64,000 bases of DNA from Cystobacter fuscus DSM 2262 (GTDB lineage: Bacteria > Myxococcota > Myxococcia > Myxococcales > Myxococcaceae), in contig NZ_ANAH02000024.1 in the NCBI RefSeq assembly GCF_000335475.2, positions 94,942 through 158,941 of the forward strand, given 5' to 3'. The position numbers and the translations under genes are program-made. Positions 33,351-41,280 of the stretch are shown here, one piece after another. Each line of letters opens with the position of its first letter. Position 1 is the stretch's first letter. The notes beneath the pieces are model-generated. The model saw only the letters and a list, made by a program, of their open reading frames with translations, had not been told where the DNA came from and did no database searches.

Positions 33351-34513
33351 AACAACTCCGACACGCGCAGGCCCGGCACCACCACGCGCACCACGTGGAG
33401 TCCGGGGAGAGGGGCCTCCAGGTCGATGACGGCCGCCCGGGAGAAGCCCGCCCCCGCGAGCCGCGCCAGCACCTCGCCCACGGCCTCCTCGGGCGAGTCC
33501 ACCTTCGCCGCGGGCTCGGGCATGGACTCCACGTCGCGCCGGGGGCGCGCCGCGGCACAGGCGGCGGCGAGCGCCAGGGAGGCCTCGCGATCCCCCTCGT
33601 CCACGTCCTCCCGCGCGCCGTGGATGTCGGTCAGCCGCGACTGCGCCGCCTCCAGCAGGGCGCCGAGCAGGGCCTGGTCCCGCGTGAGCGCACAGGCATA
33701 CCCCGCCGCCAGCGGCACCGGGCCCTGGTCGCGATCCACGAGCAGCGCCGCGCCCACGGGCAGGCCCACCGCGCCCGGGGTGCGCGCGCCCGGGGAGAGA
33801 TCGAAGAGGTGCACGTCGAAGCCCCGCTCGCCCAGGCGCTCGGCGAGCGCGGCCGTCCGGGGGGCGCTCCGGGCGAGGCCCGCGGGGCGCAGCAGCCGGG
33901 AGCCGAGCACCTCCTCCGTCCACCCCTCCGGCAGCAGGCGCGCGAGTTGATCCCGCTCCGTCGCCTCCAACAGCGCATGCAGCAGGGCCCGCGGCCGCTC
34001 GGGATGGGCGCCCGAGCCATTGCTCGTCCACTGCACGCTCACCGGGCCGAGCGCCGGCGCGCCCGTGGGGGGGCAGTACACGCCCTGGGCGGGGACGAGC
34101 ACGGGCTCCCCGGAGCGCGCCTCCGTCGCCTCGAGCCAGGCACAGCGCACCCGCGGGCCCCACAGCCGGGAAACCACCACGCCGCCCCGGGTGCCGAGCG
34201 CGTCGGCGCCCCAGGCGGCGCGTCCGCGCGCTTCCCAGCCGTGGGACGTGCCCCAGAGGAGCCGTTCCGGACGCACCGTCTCCGCGGCCCACAGTTCGGC
34301 GGTCTCCAGGAGGGCGCCCGCCGAGGCGGCCGGGAAGTCCAGGCCCTTGCCGTTGCAGACCTGGAGCACATAGCCCCCGGGCCGCACCGCGGTGGCGACT
34401 TCCACGCCCGCCCGGTCCAGCCCCGTCACCCGCGCCACCCGGGTGACGCCGAGCGCCTGGGCGAGCCGCGCGAGGAAGTCAGGGGTCAGGGGGACCGCGG
34501 GAGCAAGGGGCAC
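33347..34513 (-). CDS. YcaO-domain ATP-dependent cyclodehydratase/thioamide-forming enzyme
   Basis: 388 aa with a GTG start at 34513. ATP-binding elements of the YcaO fold are visible: SAGALLETAELWA, then ALLHALLEATERDQLARLL, and the QSRLTDIHGARED motif that follows a Glu/Gln-rich helix. The C-terminus ends HVVRVVVPGLRVSELL without the proline-rich PxPxP tail of azoline-forming enzymes, consistent with TfuA-type YcaO proteins. The enzyme activates an amide backbone with ATP. It is coupled to the TfuA gene and lies 27 bases behind the TIGR02265 gene. Confidence 0.93.
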   Translation of the reverse strand: MPLAPAVPLTPDFLARLAQALGVTRVARVTGLDRAGVEVATAVRPGGYVLQVCNGKGLDFPAASAGALLETAELWAAETVRPERLLWGTSHGWEARGRAAWGADALGTRGGVVVSRLWGPRVRCAWLEATEARSGEPVLVPAQGVYCPPTGAPALGPVSVQWTSNGSGAHPERPRALLHALLEATERDQLARLLPEGWTEEVLGSRLLRPAGLARSAPRTAALAERLGERGFDVHLFDLSPGARTPGAVGLPVGAALLVDRDQGPVPLAAGYACALTRDQALLGALLEAAQSRLTDIHGAREDVDEGDREASLALAAACAAARPRRDVESMPEPAAKVDSPEEAVGEVLARLAGAGFSRAAVIDLEAPLPGLHVVRVVVPGLRVSELL

Positions 34514-34540
34514 GAGGGGCTCGCAAGAGGGAGGGCCGCG

Positions 34541-35119
34541 TCAGAGCGCCCAGGAGCAGAGGTACTCGCAGCAGTCGTTACCACGGGCGCGGCACTTCGT
34601 GTGCTCGACGCGCACGTCGCTGCCCCCGCTCAACTCGATGGCCCGCTGGTACCAGCCGATGATGGTGAGGCAATCCGCCTCGGTGACGCTCTCGGCGCCC
34701 AGGGTGCGCAGCGCGCCGCTGTTCGGGCCGGTCCTCTCGTACGAGCGCAAGCCCACCGCGTAGTAGAGGCGGTAGATTTCCTGCGCGTGGCTGAGCAGGA
34801 AGTGCGGATCCCCCTGGCGGAGGAACACGTGGTGGGGTCCCTTCAGGTTCTCCTCGGCCGAGGCCCGGCCCATGTCGACGAAGGACTTGGTGCGATCCCT
34901 CGGCGAGAGCACCGCGGCGATGGCCGCGTCCAACCGGAGGTTCAGCTCCATGGGATACCAGCCGATGGGCAGGATGACGCCGTCGAGGACCTTGCGGTCC
35001 GCCGGAGACAACCTCTGGAGGACATCGAGGCGTTTCGTTCCCGGTTGTTTCGCCAGCAGGTTGAGGCGCGAAATCAAAACGCTGCCCTTGATGCGCGCGA
35101 CCCCGCTATCCGTTGCCAT
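34541..35119 (-). CDS. TIGR02265/DUF2378 family protein (myxobacterial paralogous family)
   Basis: 192 aa. It has the family pattern ARIKGSVLISRLNLL near the start, a middle helical region (WYPMELNLRLDAAIAA), and the C-terminal GWYQRAIELSGG…CRARGNDCCEYLCSW with a Cys cluster. The family is expanded in Myxococcus and Stigmatella and has no defined function. It is the first gene of the minus-strand unit leading to YcaO, TfuA and the methyltransferase. Confidence 0.9.
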   Translation of the reverse strand: MATDSGVARIKGSVLISRLNLLAKQPGTKRLDVLQRLSPADRKVLDGVILPIGWYPMELNLRLDAAIAAVLSPRDRTKSFVDMGRASAEENLKGPHHVFLRQGDPHFLLSHAQEIYRLYYAVGLRSYERTGPNSGALRTLGAESVTEADCLTIIGWYQRAIELSGGSDVRVEHTKCRARGNDCCEYLCSWAL

Positions 35120-35224
35120 GACGTCCTTCCCGATGAAAGGGACGCATTGTGACGTAGGGTGAAGTTCACGGCAACCAACCCGAGGGCCTCCGTACCCGCT
35201 GGACGAAAGCCCCCGATGCGGCGT

Positions 35225-35698
35225 TCAGCCCGCGTGGAGCTCGCTCAAGTGCGCTTCCAGCTCACCGCTGAACTCCGTTGGACCTCGTAGCACCGACGCC
35301 ATGAGGACCACCGTCGTGGAGGTGACCTCCACGCGCTTCTTCAGGCGGCGATGCTCCTCCTGCATTTCCGCGCGCCACTGACGAAGGTCGCCCCGTACAT
35401 CCTCGCGGAAGACGACGAACTCGGCGCCCAGCCGATCCATCCACTTCTCCTGCTTGTCCATCCGAGCGGAGAGGCCATCCATCCGCGCGGTCAACGCATC
35501 CACCCGCGTGTTCAGGTGGTTGACCTGCGCCTCCAGTCGGTCCATTCGCGCCTCCAGCCGGTCCACCCGTTCAGTCAACGCATCCACCCGCGTGCTCAGG
35601 TGGTTGACCTGCACCTCCACCCGCTCCATCCGCGTTCCCAGTTCCTGCACGGCCCGCAGAATCTGGAGTCCCAGCGCATCACCCATCGTCTCCACCAT
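35225..35698 (-). CDS. Heptad-repeat coiled-coil protein
   Basis: 157 aa, ATG at 35698 preceded by GAGGAG. Residues 20-85 are uninterrupted 7-residue repeats of the RxDxLxxRM/V type (VNHLSTRVDALTERVDRLEA…), predicting a long parallel coiled coil. A short polar helix and a slightly hydrophobic C-terminal segment (TSTTVVLMASVLRG) follow. The repeats are also visible in the DNA as an 84-base step duplication. No other domain is present; probably oligomeric. Confidence 0.8.
   Translation of the reverse strand: MVETMGDALGLQILRAVQELGTRMERVEVQVNHLSTRVDALTERVDRLEARMDRLEAQVNHLNTRVDALTARMDGLSARMDKQEKWMDRLGAEFVVFREDVRGDLRQWRAEMQEEHRRLKKRVEVTSTTVVLMASVLRGPTEFSGELEAHLSELHAG
35490..35635 (-). repeat. 84-base-step internal duplication in the coiled-coil gene
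   Basis: The stretch beginning GTCAACGCATCCACCCGCGT at 35490 recurs at 35574 with few changes over about 60 bases. The 84-base offset equals 28 residues, four heptads, so the coiled coil has grown by in-frame duplication. Confidence 0.75.
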
Positions 35699-35845
35699 CG
35701 GTCTTCTCCTCGCAACGGGATGACCTGCATGGTACGGCCTCTTTGATTACCTTTCAAGTAGGGTTCTCCTCCCTACCTCCAGAGACTTCGGCCACCAGGA
35801 AAATGGCCGCTTTAACCTTTCGCCGGCTCCGGTGTTGATCGAGAC

Positions 35846-36457
35846 GTGAAGGCCCTGGAGACACCCTTGCGGCTGGCGCAAGCCGCCACCGAGCCCAGTG
35901 ACGAGGCGCTCTGCCGCGCCTTCCTGGCCGGTGACGAGGCGGCCTTCGGCGCCCTGGTGGATCGGCACCGGGCCCTGGTGTTCTCGCTCATGCGCCGCTA
36001 CGCCTCGAGCCCCGAGGACGCGGCGGACCTGGCCCAGCAAGCCTTCCTGCGCGCCCTGGAGGCCTCGAACCGGGTATTCTCCCGCTGGCGGCTGTCGGGG
36101 CCCATGCCCTTCCGGGCGTGGCTCATCCGCATCGCGCTCAACCTGGCGAAGAACCACGCCCGCCAGGGGCGGCGCTGGCTCCGGGCCGTGGAGCTCCCCG
36201 AAACCGAGGCCCCCGAGGAGTCCGCCCAGGAGTCCCTGGAGCGGGCCGAGCGGGAGCGGGCCGTGCGCGCGGCGGTGCTCACCCTGCCCCGCCGCCAACG
36301 CGAGGTGCTGACGCTCCGGGTGGACGCGGGACTGGGCTTCCGTGACATCGCCGAGTCGCTCGGCATCACCGAAACGAACGCGAAGGTGAATTTCCATCAC
36401 GCCGTGAAGCGCCTCCGGGAGCACATGGCCGAGTCGTCCGAGGAGGAGCGCCCATGA
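35846..36457 (+). CDS. ECF RNA polymerase sigma factor
   Basis: 203 aa, GTG start at 35846. Region 2 (CRAFLAGDEAAFGALVDRHR…DAADLAQQAFLRALE) and region 4 (LPRRQREVLTLRVDAGLGFRDIAESLGITETNAKVNFHHAVKRLRE) are both complete, without region 3, as in ECF sigma factors. Its stop overlaps the start of a zinc-finger anti-sigma gene (ATGA), so the two are a regulator pair. The target promoters are unknown; autoregulation from the divergent region 35699-35845 is likely. Confidence 0.95.
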   Translation: MKALETPLRLAQAATEPSDEALCRAFLAGDEAAFGALVDRHRALVFSLMRRYASSPEDAADLAQQAFLRALEASNRVFSRWRLSGPMPFRAWLIRIALNLAKNHARQGRRWLRAVELPETEAPEESAQESLERAERERAVRAAVLTLPRRQREVLTLRVDAGLGFRDIAESLGITETNAKVNFHHAVKRLREHMAESSEEERP

Positions 36458-36999
36458 GCGCGTGCCAGGACATGGCGGAGTCGTTGACCCTGTTGGCCAC
36501 GGGTGCCCTGGAGCCCCAGGAGGAGACGCGAGTGCGCGCGCACCTGGACACCTGCGCCGCCTGCCGCCGCGAGCTGACCGCACTCCAGGACACCCTGGGC
36601 CTCGCCGCGCTGCCAACCCTCTCGCCCCGGGAGCAGGCCGTCCTGGACGTCCTCCCCCAGACCACGGTGAGCCGCTGGCGCCGGGACCAGGTCCGGCGGG
36701 CGGCCCACCTGCGAACCACGGGCGTCCTGATGGCGGCGGCCGCCGTGCTCCTGCTCCTGCTGCGGCCCGGGGTGTCTCCCCGGACGCCCTCCCCCTCCAC
36801 GCTGCCCTCATCCCTCGAGGCCGCCTCCACCACCGAGGAGGACGTCCTCGCGTTGGAGCAATGGGCGCTGGCGGATCCGCTGTCCGACGCGCTCGACCTG
36901 ACCGACGTGGACCTGGAGGACGCCCCGGAGGCCTCCAGTTCCTGGGACGTCGAGGCCGAGGAGTTCCTGTCTTCCCCCTCCCTTGGAGAGTCGCTGTGA
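36454..36999 (+). CDS. Zinc-finger (zf-HC2) anti-sigma factor, one membrane helix
   Basis: 181 aa. The N-terminal domain has the ZAS motif HLDTCAACRREL (HxxxCxxC), and a membrane helix lies at about 88-103 (GVLMAAAAVLLLLL). The C-terminal part is an acidic periplasmic tail (TDVDLEDAPEASSSWDVEAEEF). It should hold the coupled ECF sigma factor at the inner membrane until an envelope or metal signal releases it. Its stop overlaps the next ATG (TGATG). Confidence 0.92.
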   Translation: MSACQDMAESLTLLATGALEPQEETRVRAHLDTCAACRRELTALQDTLGLAALPTLSPREQAVLDVLPQTTVSRWRRDQVRRAAHLRTTGVLMAAAAVLLLLLRPGVSPRTPSPSTLPSSLEAASTTEEDVLALEQWALADPLSDALDLTDVDLEDAPEASSSWDVEAEEFLSSPSLGESL

Positions 37000-37496
37000 T
37001 GAAGCCCTTTCGCCTGCTGGTCCTTCCCCTGCTGCTGCTGCCCCTCGTGACGTGGGCCGCTCCGCCCGATGCCCCGGATGCCTCGGAGCGCGTGGAGAAG
37101 CGCTCGCGGATGATGCGGATGTTGAGCCTCGCCGAGGAGCTGGAGCTCAACGAGGCCCAGACGTTGAAGATGGCGGACACGATGCGCCAGTTCGACGAGC
37201 GCCGGCGCCCCCTGCTCGAGCAGGTCCGCGCTTCCGCGCAGCTCCTGAGGAAGGCCGCCAAGGGAGATGCCGCCGCGCAGTCCCAGGTGGATCAGGCGGT
37301 GCAACGGGTGTTCGAGGCGAAGGCACAGCTCACCGCGCTGGAGCGCGACCTGTACCAGGCGCTCGCCAAGGATCTGCCCCCACAGAAGCGGGCCCAACTC
37401 GCCATCTCGCTCGCCCGGCACGGCGGACGCAAGGAGGCGAACCTGATGAAGCCGGACCGCGACGGGCGGCACTCGCGGATGCGCTGGAGGCAGTGA
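36999..37496 (+). CDS. Spy/CpxP-like periplasmic protein
   Basis: 165 aa with a signal peptide (LLVLPLLLLPLVTWA). The mature protein is all helical and charged, with ELELNEAQTLKMADTMRQFDERRRPLLEQ, a long helix and LTALERDLYQALAKDLPPQKRAQLA. This layout resembles Spy/CpxP/ZraP-type periplasmic chaperones or metal-sensing repressors. Together with the sigma and anti-sigma it makes a three-gene coupled operon for envelope or metal stress. The exact LTxxQ motif is only loosely matched. Confidence 0.8.
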   Translation: MKPFRLLVLPLLLLPLVTWAAPPDAPDASERVEKRSRMMRMLSLAEELELNEAQTLKMADTMRQFDERRRPLLEQVRASAQLLRKAAKGDAAAQSQVDQAVQRVFEAKAQLTALERDLYQALAKDLPPQKRAQLAISLARHGGRKEANLMKPDRDGRHSRMRWRQ

Positions 37497-37586
37497 GCGG
37501 ACGCACGCCCCTGGAGCAAGGAGGCGTCACGGTGGCACCCAGGCGACCCTGCGAAGGGCGGAAGCGCGCGCTATGTAGGAAGGCAC

Positions 37587-38225
37587 ATGAGCGCACTCTC
37601 CCTGAGATATGTGGCCCTGGGTGATTCTTCCGGCGTGGGTGTGGGCGCGCGCCAGGGTGGTTACGTGGAGCACCTCTTCCAACGGCTGCGCCGCACCCGC
37701 ACCGGAGTCGGTCTGCTCAACCTGTCCGTGAGCGGCGCCACCAGCGCCACCGTGCTGTCCGGCCAACTCCCCCGGGCGCTGCGGTCTTCCCCCCATCTGG
37801 TGACGCTCGGGGTGGGCATCAATGATCTGTGGCGCGGCGTGACGCCCGAGCAGTTCGAGTCCCACTTCGACTCGCTCGCCAAGGGACTCGTGTCCACGGG
37901 CGCGGCGGTGATCGTCTCCAACCTGCCGGACATGTCCCTGGCCCCCGTGGCCCGACTGGCGGCGAACTTCCTTCCCCTGCCCCTCATCGCGCGGCGCATC
38001 GGCGACTTCAACGCGGCGGTGGAGCGCGTGGTGGCCCGTCATGGGCTCTTCGGGGTGGACCTCCACTCCCCCAGCCGCGTGGAGCTGGCCGGCAGCTCCG
38101 ACTACTTCTCCGCCGACGGCTTCCACCCGTCCGACACGGGCTATCTGCGCATGGCCGAGCACTTCTGGCCCACCGTGCAGCGGGCCGCCGAGCGCATCGG
38201 CGAGACCACGCGCGCCACGGGGTGA
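37587..38225 (+). CDS. SGNH/GDSL hydrolase
   Basis: 212 aa, ATG at 37587 behind GGAAGG. Block I is ALGDSSGVG (catalytic Ser), block III GVGINDLW (Asn of the oxyanion hole) and block V ADGFHPSDTGY (Asp and His). It has no signal peptide, so it is probably a cytosolic esterase/lipase of the SGNH family. A short 5-bp hairpin with the stop codon in its loop (38218-38233) separates it from the convergent lipoprotein gene. Confidence 0.94.
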   Translation: MSALSLRYVALGDSSGVGVGARQGGYVEHLFQRLRRTRTGVGLLNLSVSGATSATVLSGQLPRALRSSPHLVTLGVGINDLWRGVTPEQFESHFDSLAKGLVSTGAAVIVSNLPDMSLAPVARLAANFLPLPLIARRIGDFNAAVERVVARHGLFGVDLHSPSRVELAGSSDYFSADGFHPSDTGYLRMAEHFWPTVQRAAERIGETTRATG

Positions 38226-38234
38226 GCGCCCCGC

Positions 38235-39413
38235 CTAATCGGCACAGCGCTCGCCCAACCCCAGCACGTCCACGTCGTAGTGGATGAACAGGCCCGCCGA
38301 GGCCGCCACGCGCTGGGCGAACACCGAGCCGGAGAGCTCCACGCGCCGGCTCAGATCCAGGGGGGCCCGGGGAAGATAGAAGTTGCCCGCCAGCTCGCTG
38401 GACTCGGGCAGGGTGTTCCACGGATCCCCGGCGTCGAGATCGAAGGCGCCCGCCACGTAGACGCGCAGGCGCGAGGGCGCCCCGGGCGAGCCCATCCGCA
38501 CGGGCCCGCGCGCGGACACTCCGCCCGCGACGAGGAGATCCAACTCCGCCCCCTCGTCCAGCTGGACGTCGAGCCCGCCCACGTCCACGTCTCCGTCCAC
38601 GAGCAGCGCCGCCCGCCCCGTCACGCGAAGAAGAAGCGCGCCCGGACCGTGAATCCGCGTCAGGTAGAAACGCCCGCACGGCAGCTCCAGGGCCGCGTCC
38701 CCGGAGAAGTCCGCCAACGCGTCCACCGCCAGCCCGATGTCGGCGTTGTGATGGGCCGCCACGTGGTTCTTCACATAGGCGCCCACGTCCTCGGGGGCGT
38801 CGCAGGAGCAGGGCGGCGCGAACGGGCCCACCGGCTCACGCCGCACTCGCGGGGGTGGCCGCGGCACGGTGAGGCGCCGCTCCGCGGGCTGCGACAGCAC
38901 GCCCCCCACCGTCAGCTCCTGGAGTTCGATATCCCCCGCGACCCACGCATCCCCGCCCACCCGCACCGTGGAGGCGGCCCCCTGAAGCCGGCCCGCGTCG
39001 CGCAGTTCTCCCTGGATGGACAGGAGCGCGGCGCCCAGGGCGAGGCCCGGGTCTCCCGCCTGGAGCGAGCCACTCACCAGCAGCTCCGACGTCAACTGCA
39101 CTCCACCATTGGCGCCCACGGACGCCCCGGCTCCCCCCGGGCTCCCAGGTCCCTGGGAACCCTGGAAGGCATCCAGCGCCGAGGGCGCACTGACCACCAG
39201 CTCCCCACAGGCGCACAACGCCCGCGAGAACACCCGGGACGCCAGGCGCCCGCCGCAGATCTCCCGCCCCGTCGCGCCATCCTCCACCAACCGGATCGGC
39301 CCCCCCGAGGCGCAATACCCGGCCCGATCGGTCCCGGGCAGGATCGCCACGGCGTCCTCCACGGAGCAGGCCCCCGTGACGGCGAGCAGAACGAGTCCGT
39401 GGGTCCAGCGCAT
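38235..39413 (-). CDS. Lipoprotein with beta-solenoid (DUF7305-like) domain
   Basis: 392 aa from the ATG at 39413 (CGGGAG upstream). A lipobox TGAC follows GLVLLAV. The N-terminal part has four Cys residues (YCASG, EICGG, LCACG), a Gly-rich stretch, then repeating short beta turns (LLVSGSLQAGDPGLALGAALLSIQGEL; VRVGGDAWVAGDIELQELTVGG). The C-terminus reads LRVYVAGAFDLDAG…LAGNFYLPRAPLDL…LSGSVFAQRVAASAGLFIHYD, like the DUF7305 domain of myxobacterial surface proteins. It is likely a surface or outer-membrane lipoprotein, function unknown. Confidence 0.78.
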   Translation of the reverse strand: MRWTHGLVLLAVTGACSVEDAVAILPGTDRAGYCASGGPIRLVEDGATGREICGGRLASRVFSRALCACGELVVSAPSALDAFQGSQGPGSPGGAGASVGANGGVQLTSELLVSGSLQAGDPGLALGAALLSIQGELRDAGRLQGAASTVRVGGDAWVAGDIELQELTVGGVLSQPAERRLTVPRPPPRVRREPVGPFAPPCSCDAPEDVGAYVKNHVAAHHNADIGLAVDALADFSGDAALELPCGRFYLTRIHGPGALLLRVTGRAALLVDGDVDVGGLDVQLDEGAELDLLVAGGVSARGPVRMGSPGAPSRLRVYVAGAFDLDAGDPWNTLPESSELAGNFYLPRAPLDLSRRVELSGSVFAQRVAASAGLFIHYDVDVLGLGERCAD

Positions 39414-39583
39414 GCGTCGCTCCCGAGAAGGTCTCCAGGGCGATGGAGTCACCCCACCTGTGTTTCGGGTCACCCCTCCCCTTCCCGTCCCAAGAAGAAC
39501 GCACCCCAGGTATGGGGTCTATCTGGAGTTCCCCGTTTACATGTTACGGTCGGCAGCCGAGCGTGAGAGCCCCTGTCCCGTGC

Positions 39584-40639
39584 ATGACCCGACTCCTCGT
39601 TGTGTGTGTCCTCGTGGGGTGGGGCACGGTGAGCGCCGCCCAGGAGCAGCCCTGGGCCGCGGTGCTCCGCGTCTCCTCCGCGGAAGACACGGAGCTGGCG
39701 GAGCGACTCCAAGGACAGCTGAGCGATCTGCCCGTCATGCTGCGGGTGAACCCCGGGCCCGCACCGAGCACCGAGGCCGCGGAGCAATGGCGCACCGCCG
39801 TGGCGCTGGCCGAGCAGGGACCCTCCCGCGTGGTCATCTGGTTCCACCATGAGCCCGAGGCGATCGTCGTCCACGTCGCGCAACCCGCCACCCGGCGGCT
39901 GCTCGTGCGGCGAGTCCAGGTGGAAACCCACCAGCGCAAGGGCCGCTCCGCGGCGGCCGAAGCCGCGGCCTTGATCGTCCGCTCCGCGTTGAAGGCCCTG
40001 GTGGCCGGCAGCCCCGTGGGCGACGTGGTGGAGGAAGTCCCCGAGGCCCCCGCCCTCGAGCCCGCCCCTCCACCTCCCGCGCCCGCGCCCGTTTCCAGCA
40101 CGGCCCCCGCCCGGGAGGGTTGGGGCGTGAGCGTGGGATGGCAGAGCACGCTCGTGGGAGACGGTCCGCTCGGGCAGCACGGCGCTCAGCTCGGGGTGGG
40201 ATGGGAAGGGGCACGGCTGCGCGCGCGGGTGCTGCTGTTGGCGAGCCTCCCCACCCCGCTGAGCGATGACTACACCCGGGTCTCCTTGTCGAGGCATGCC
40301 CTGGGCGCGGGGGTGGATGCCGCCGTGGTGTCCACGGAGCACTTCCGGCTCGGGGCCGGACTCGAAGTGGGGCTCGCGGGCCACCTGCGCGACACGGTGG
40401 CCCTGGCACCCGCCGTCCAGGCCTCCCCTGTCCGGCTCACTCCCTCTCTCTATGGGGCACCCACCCTCGCGGCCCGCTGGCGTGGAGGGCCCGTGGCGCT
40501 GGAGGCCAGCCTCGCCCTGGACGTGCTGACGACGGTGCCCACCCTTGGCTACCTGCAACAGGGGACGTTCATCGTCCGCAACTCACTCTGGCGAGCACAA
40601 CCCCGGTTCGGCCTCGCCATCCTCCTGGGGGCGCATTGA
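39584..40639 (+). CDS. Secreted envelope protein upstream of ECF sigma factor
   Basis: 351 aa from the ATG at 39584, with a signal peptide (LLVVCVLVGWGTVSAA). Residues 25-180 are alpha/beta, then a Pro/Ala linker (about 185-210), then a C-terminal half with alternating hydrophobic strands (GVSVGWQSTLVG…GAQLGVGWEGARLRARVLLLASL…FGLAILLGAH) resembling an outer-membrane beta barrel of about eight strands. No family was recognised. It ends 45 bases before the sigma factor ATG and is probably co-transcribed with it. Confidence 0.75.
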   Translation: MTRLLVVCVLVGWGTVSAAQEQPWAAVLRVSSAEDTELAERLQGQLSDLPVMLRVNPGPAPSTEAAEQWRTAVALAEQGPSRVVIWFHHEPEAIVVHVAQPATRRLLVRRVQVETHQRKGRSAAAEAAALIVRSALKALVAGSPVGDVVEEVPEAPALEPAPPPPAPAPVSSTAPAREGWGVSVGWQSTLVGDGPLGQHGAQLGVGWEGARLRARVLLLASLPTPLSDDYTRVSLSRHALGAGVDAAVVSTEHFRLGAGLEVGLAGHLRDTVALAPAVQASPVRLTPSLYGAPTLAARWRGGPVALEASLALDVLTTVPTLGYLQQGTFIVRNSLWRAQPRFGLAILLGAH

Positions 40640-40683
40640 CCGCTCGTGACCCGAAATCTTCCCTTCCCCCCTCCATCCCGACA

Positions 40684-41280
40684 ATGAGGGCAATGCGGTC
40701 GACAACGCGGGGACGCCAGGAGGCGCTCCCCTCCGAGGAAAGCCGCATCCAAGCGGTCATCGAGGGGCGGCGCGACGCGGCCGAGTCCTTGTTGACGGAC
40801 TTGTTGCCCCGGGTGCGCAACCTCGTGCGCTACCTGATGCGCGGAGATCATGACGTGGATGACATTGCCCAGGAGGCCCTGATCGCCATCCTGCGCGGCC
40901 TGCCGACCTGGCGCCGCGAGGGCTCGTTCAAATCCTGGTCGGACCGGGTGGTTGCCCGGACCACCTTCGCCGCGATGCGGAAGGTGCGCGACTCGGGAAC
41001 AGAACCGGAAGCCGAGCCCATGGAACTCACGGTGCTCTCGGAGGAGTCCCTTCCGGACGATTACGTGTTCCGCCGGGACATGGTACGGCTGATGGATGAA
41101 CTCTCCGACGAGCAGCGCCACGCCCTGGTGCTGCATTACGTCCTGGAGATGAGCGTGCCGGAGATGACCGAGGAGTTGGGCATTCCCTTCGAGACGGTGC
41201 GCAGCCGCCTGCGTCTGGGACGGGCCAATCTCCGGGCACTCTACGCACGGGAGTCGGGAACGAACGGGGGTGCGGAATGA
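40684..41280 (+). CDS. ECF sigma factor, second locus
   Basis: About 198 aa. The start is uncertain between ATGs at 40684 and 40693, since neither has a well spaced ribosome site. Region 2 is RRDAAESLLTDLLPRVRNLVRYLMRGDHDVDDIAQEALIAILRGLPTWR and region 4 is LSDEQRHALVLHYVLEMSVPEMTEELGIPFETVRSRLRLGRANLR. Its stop overlaps the next gene (ATGA), which encodes a membrane-anchored protein that may act as its regulator in place of a classical anti-sigma. Confidence 0.92.
   Translation: MRAMRSTTRGRQEALPSEESRIQAVIEGRRDAAESLLTDLLPRVRNLVRYLMRGDHDVDDIAQEALIAILRGLPTWRREGSFKSWSDRVVARTTFAAMRKVRDSGTEPEAEPMELTVLSEESLPDDYVFRRDMVRLMDELSDEQRHALVLHYVLEMSVPEMTEELGIPFETVRSRLRLGRANLRALYARESGTNGGAE

Noticed and set aside
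34514..34540. Search for a RiPP precursor peptide next to YcaO
   Set aside because: The gaps around YcaO/TfuA are under 40 bases and hold no peptide ORF with a leader/core pattern.
35490..35635. Short spaced repeats considered as CRISPR or satellite
   Set aside because: The repeats are in frame inside a coiled-coil gene and there are no unique spacers of constant length.
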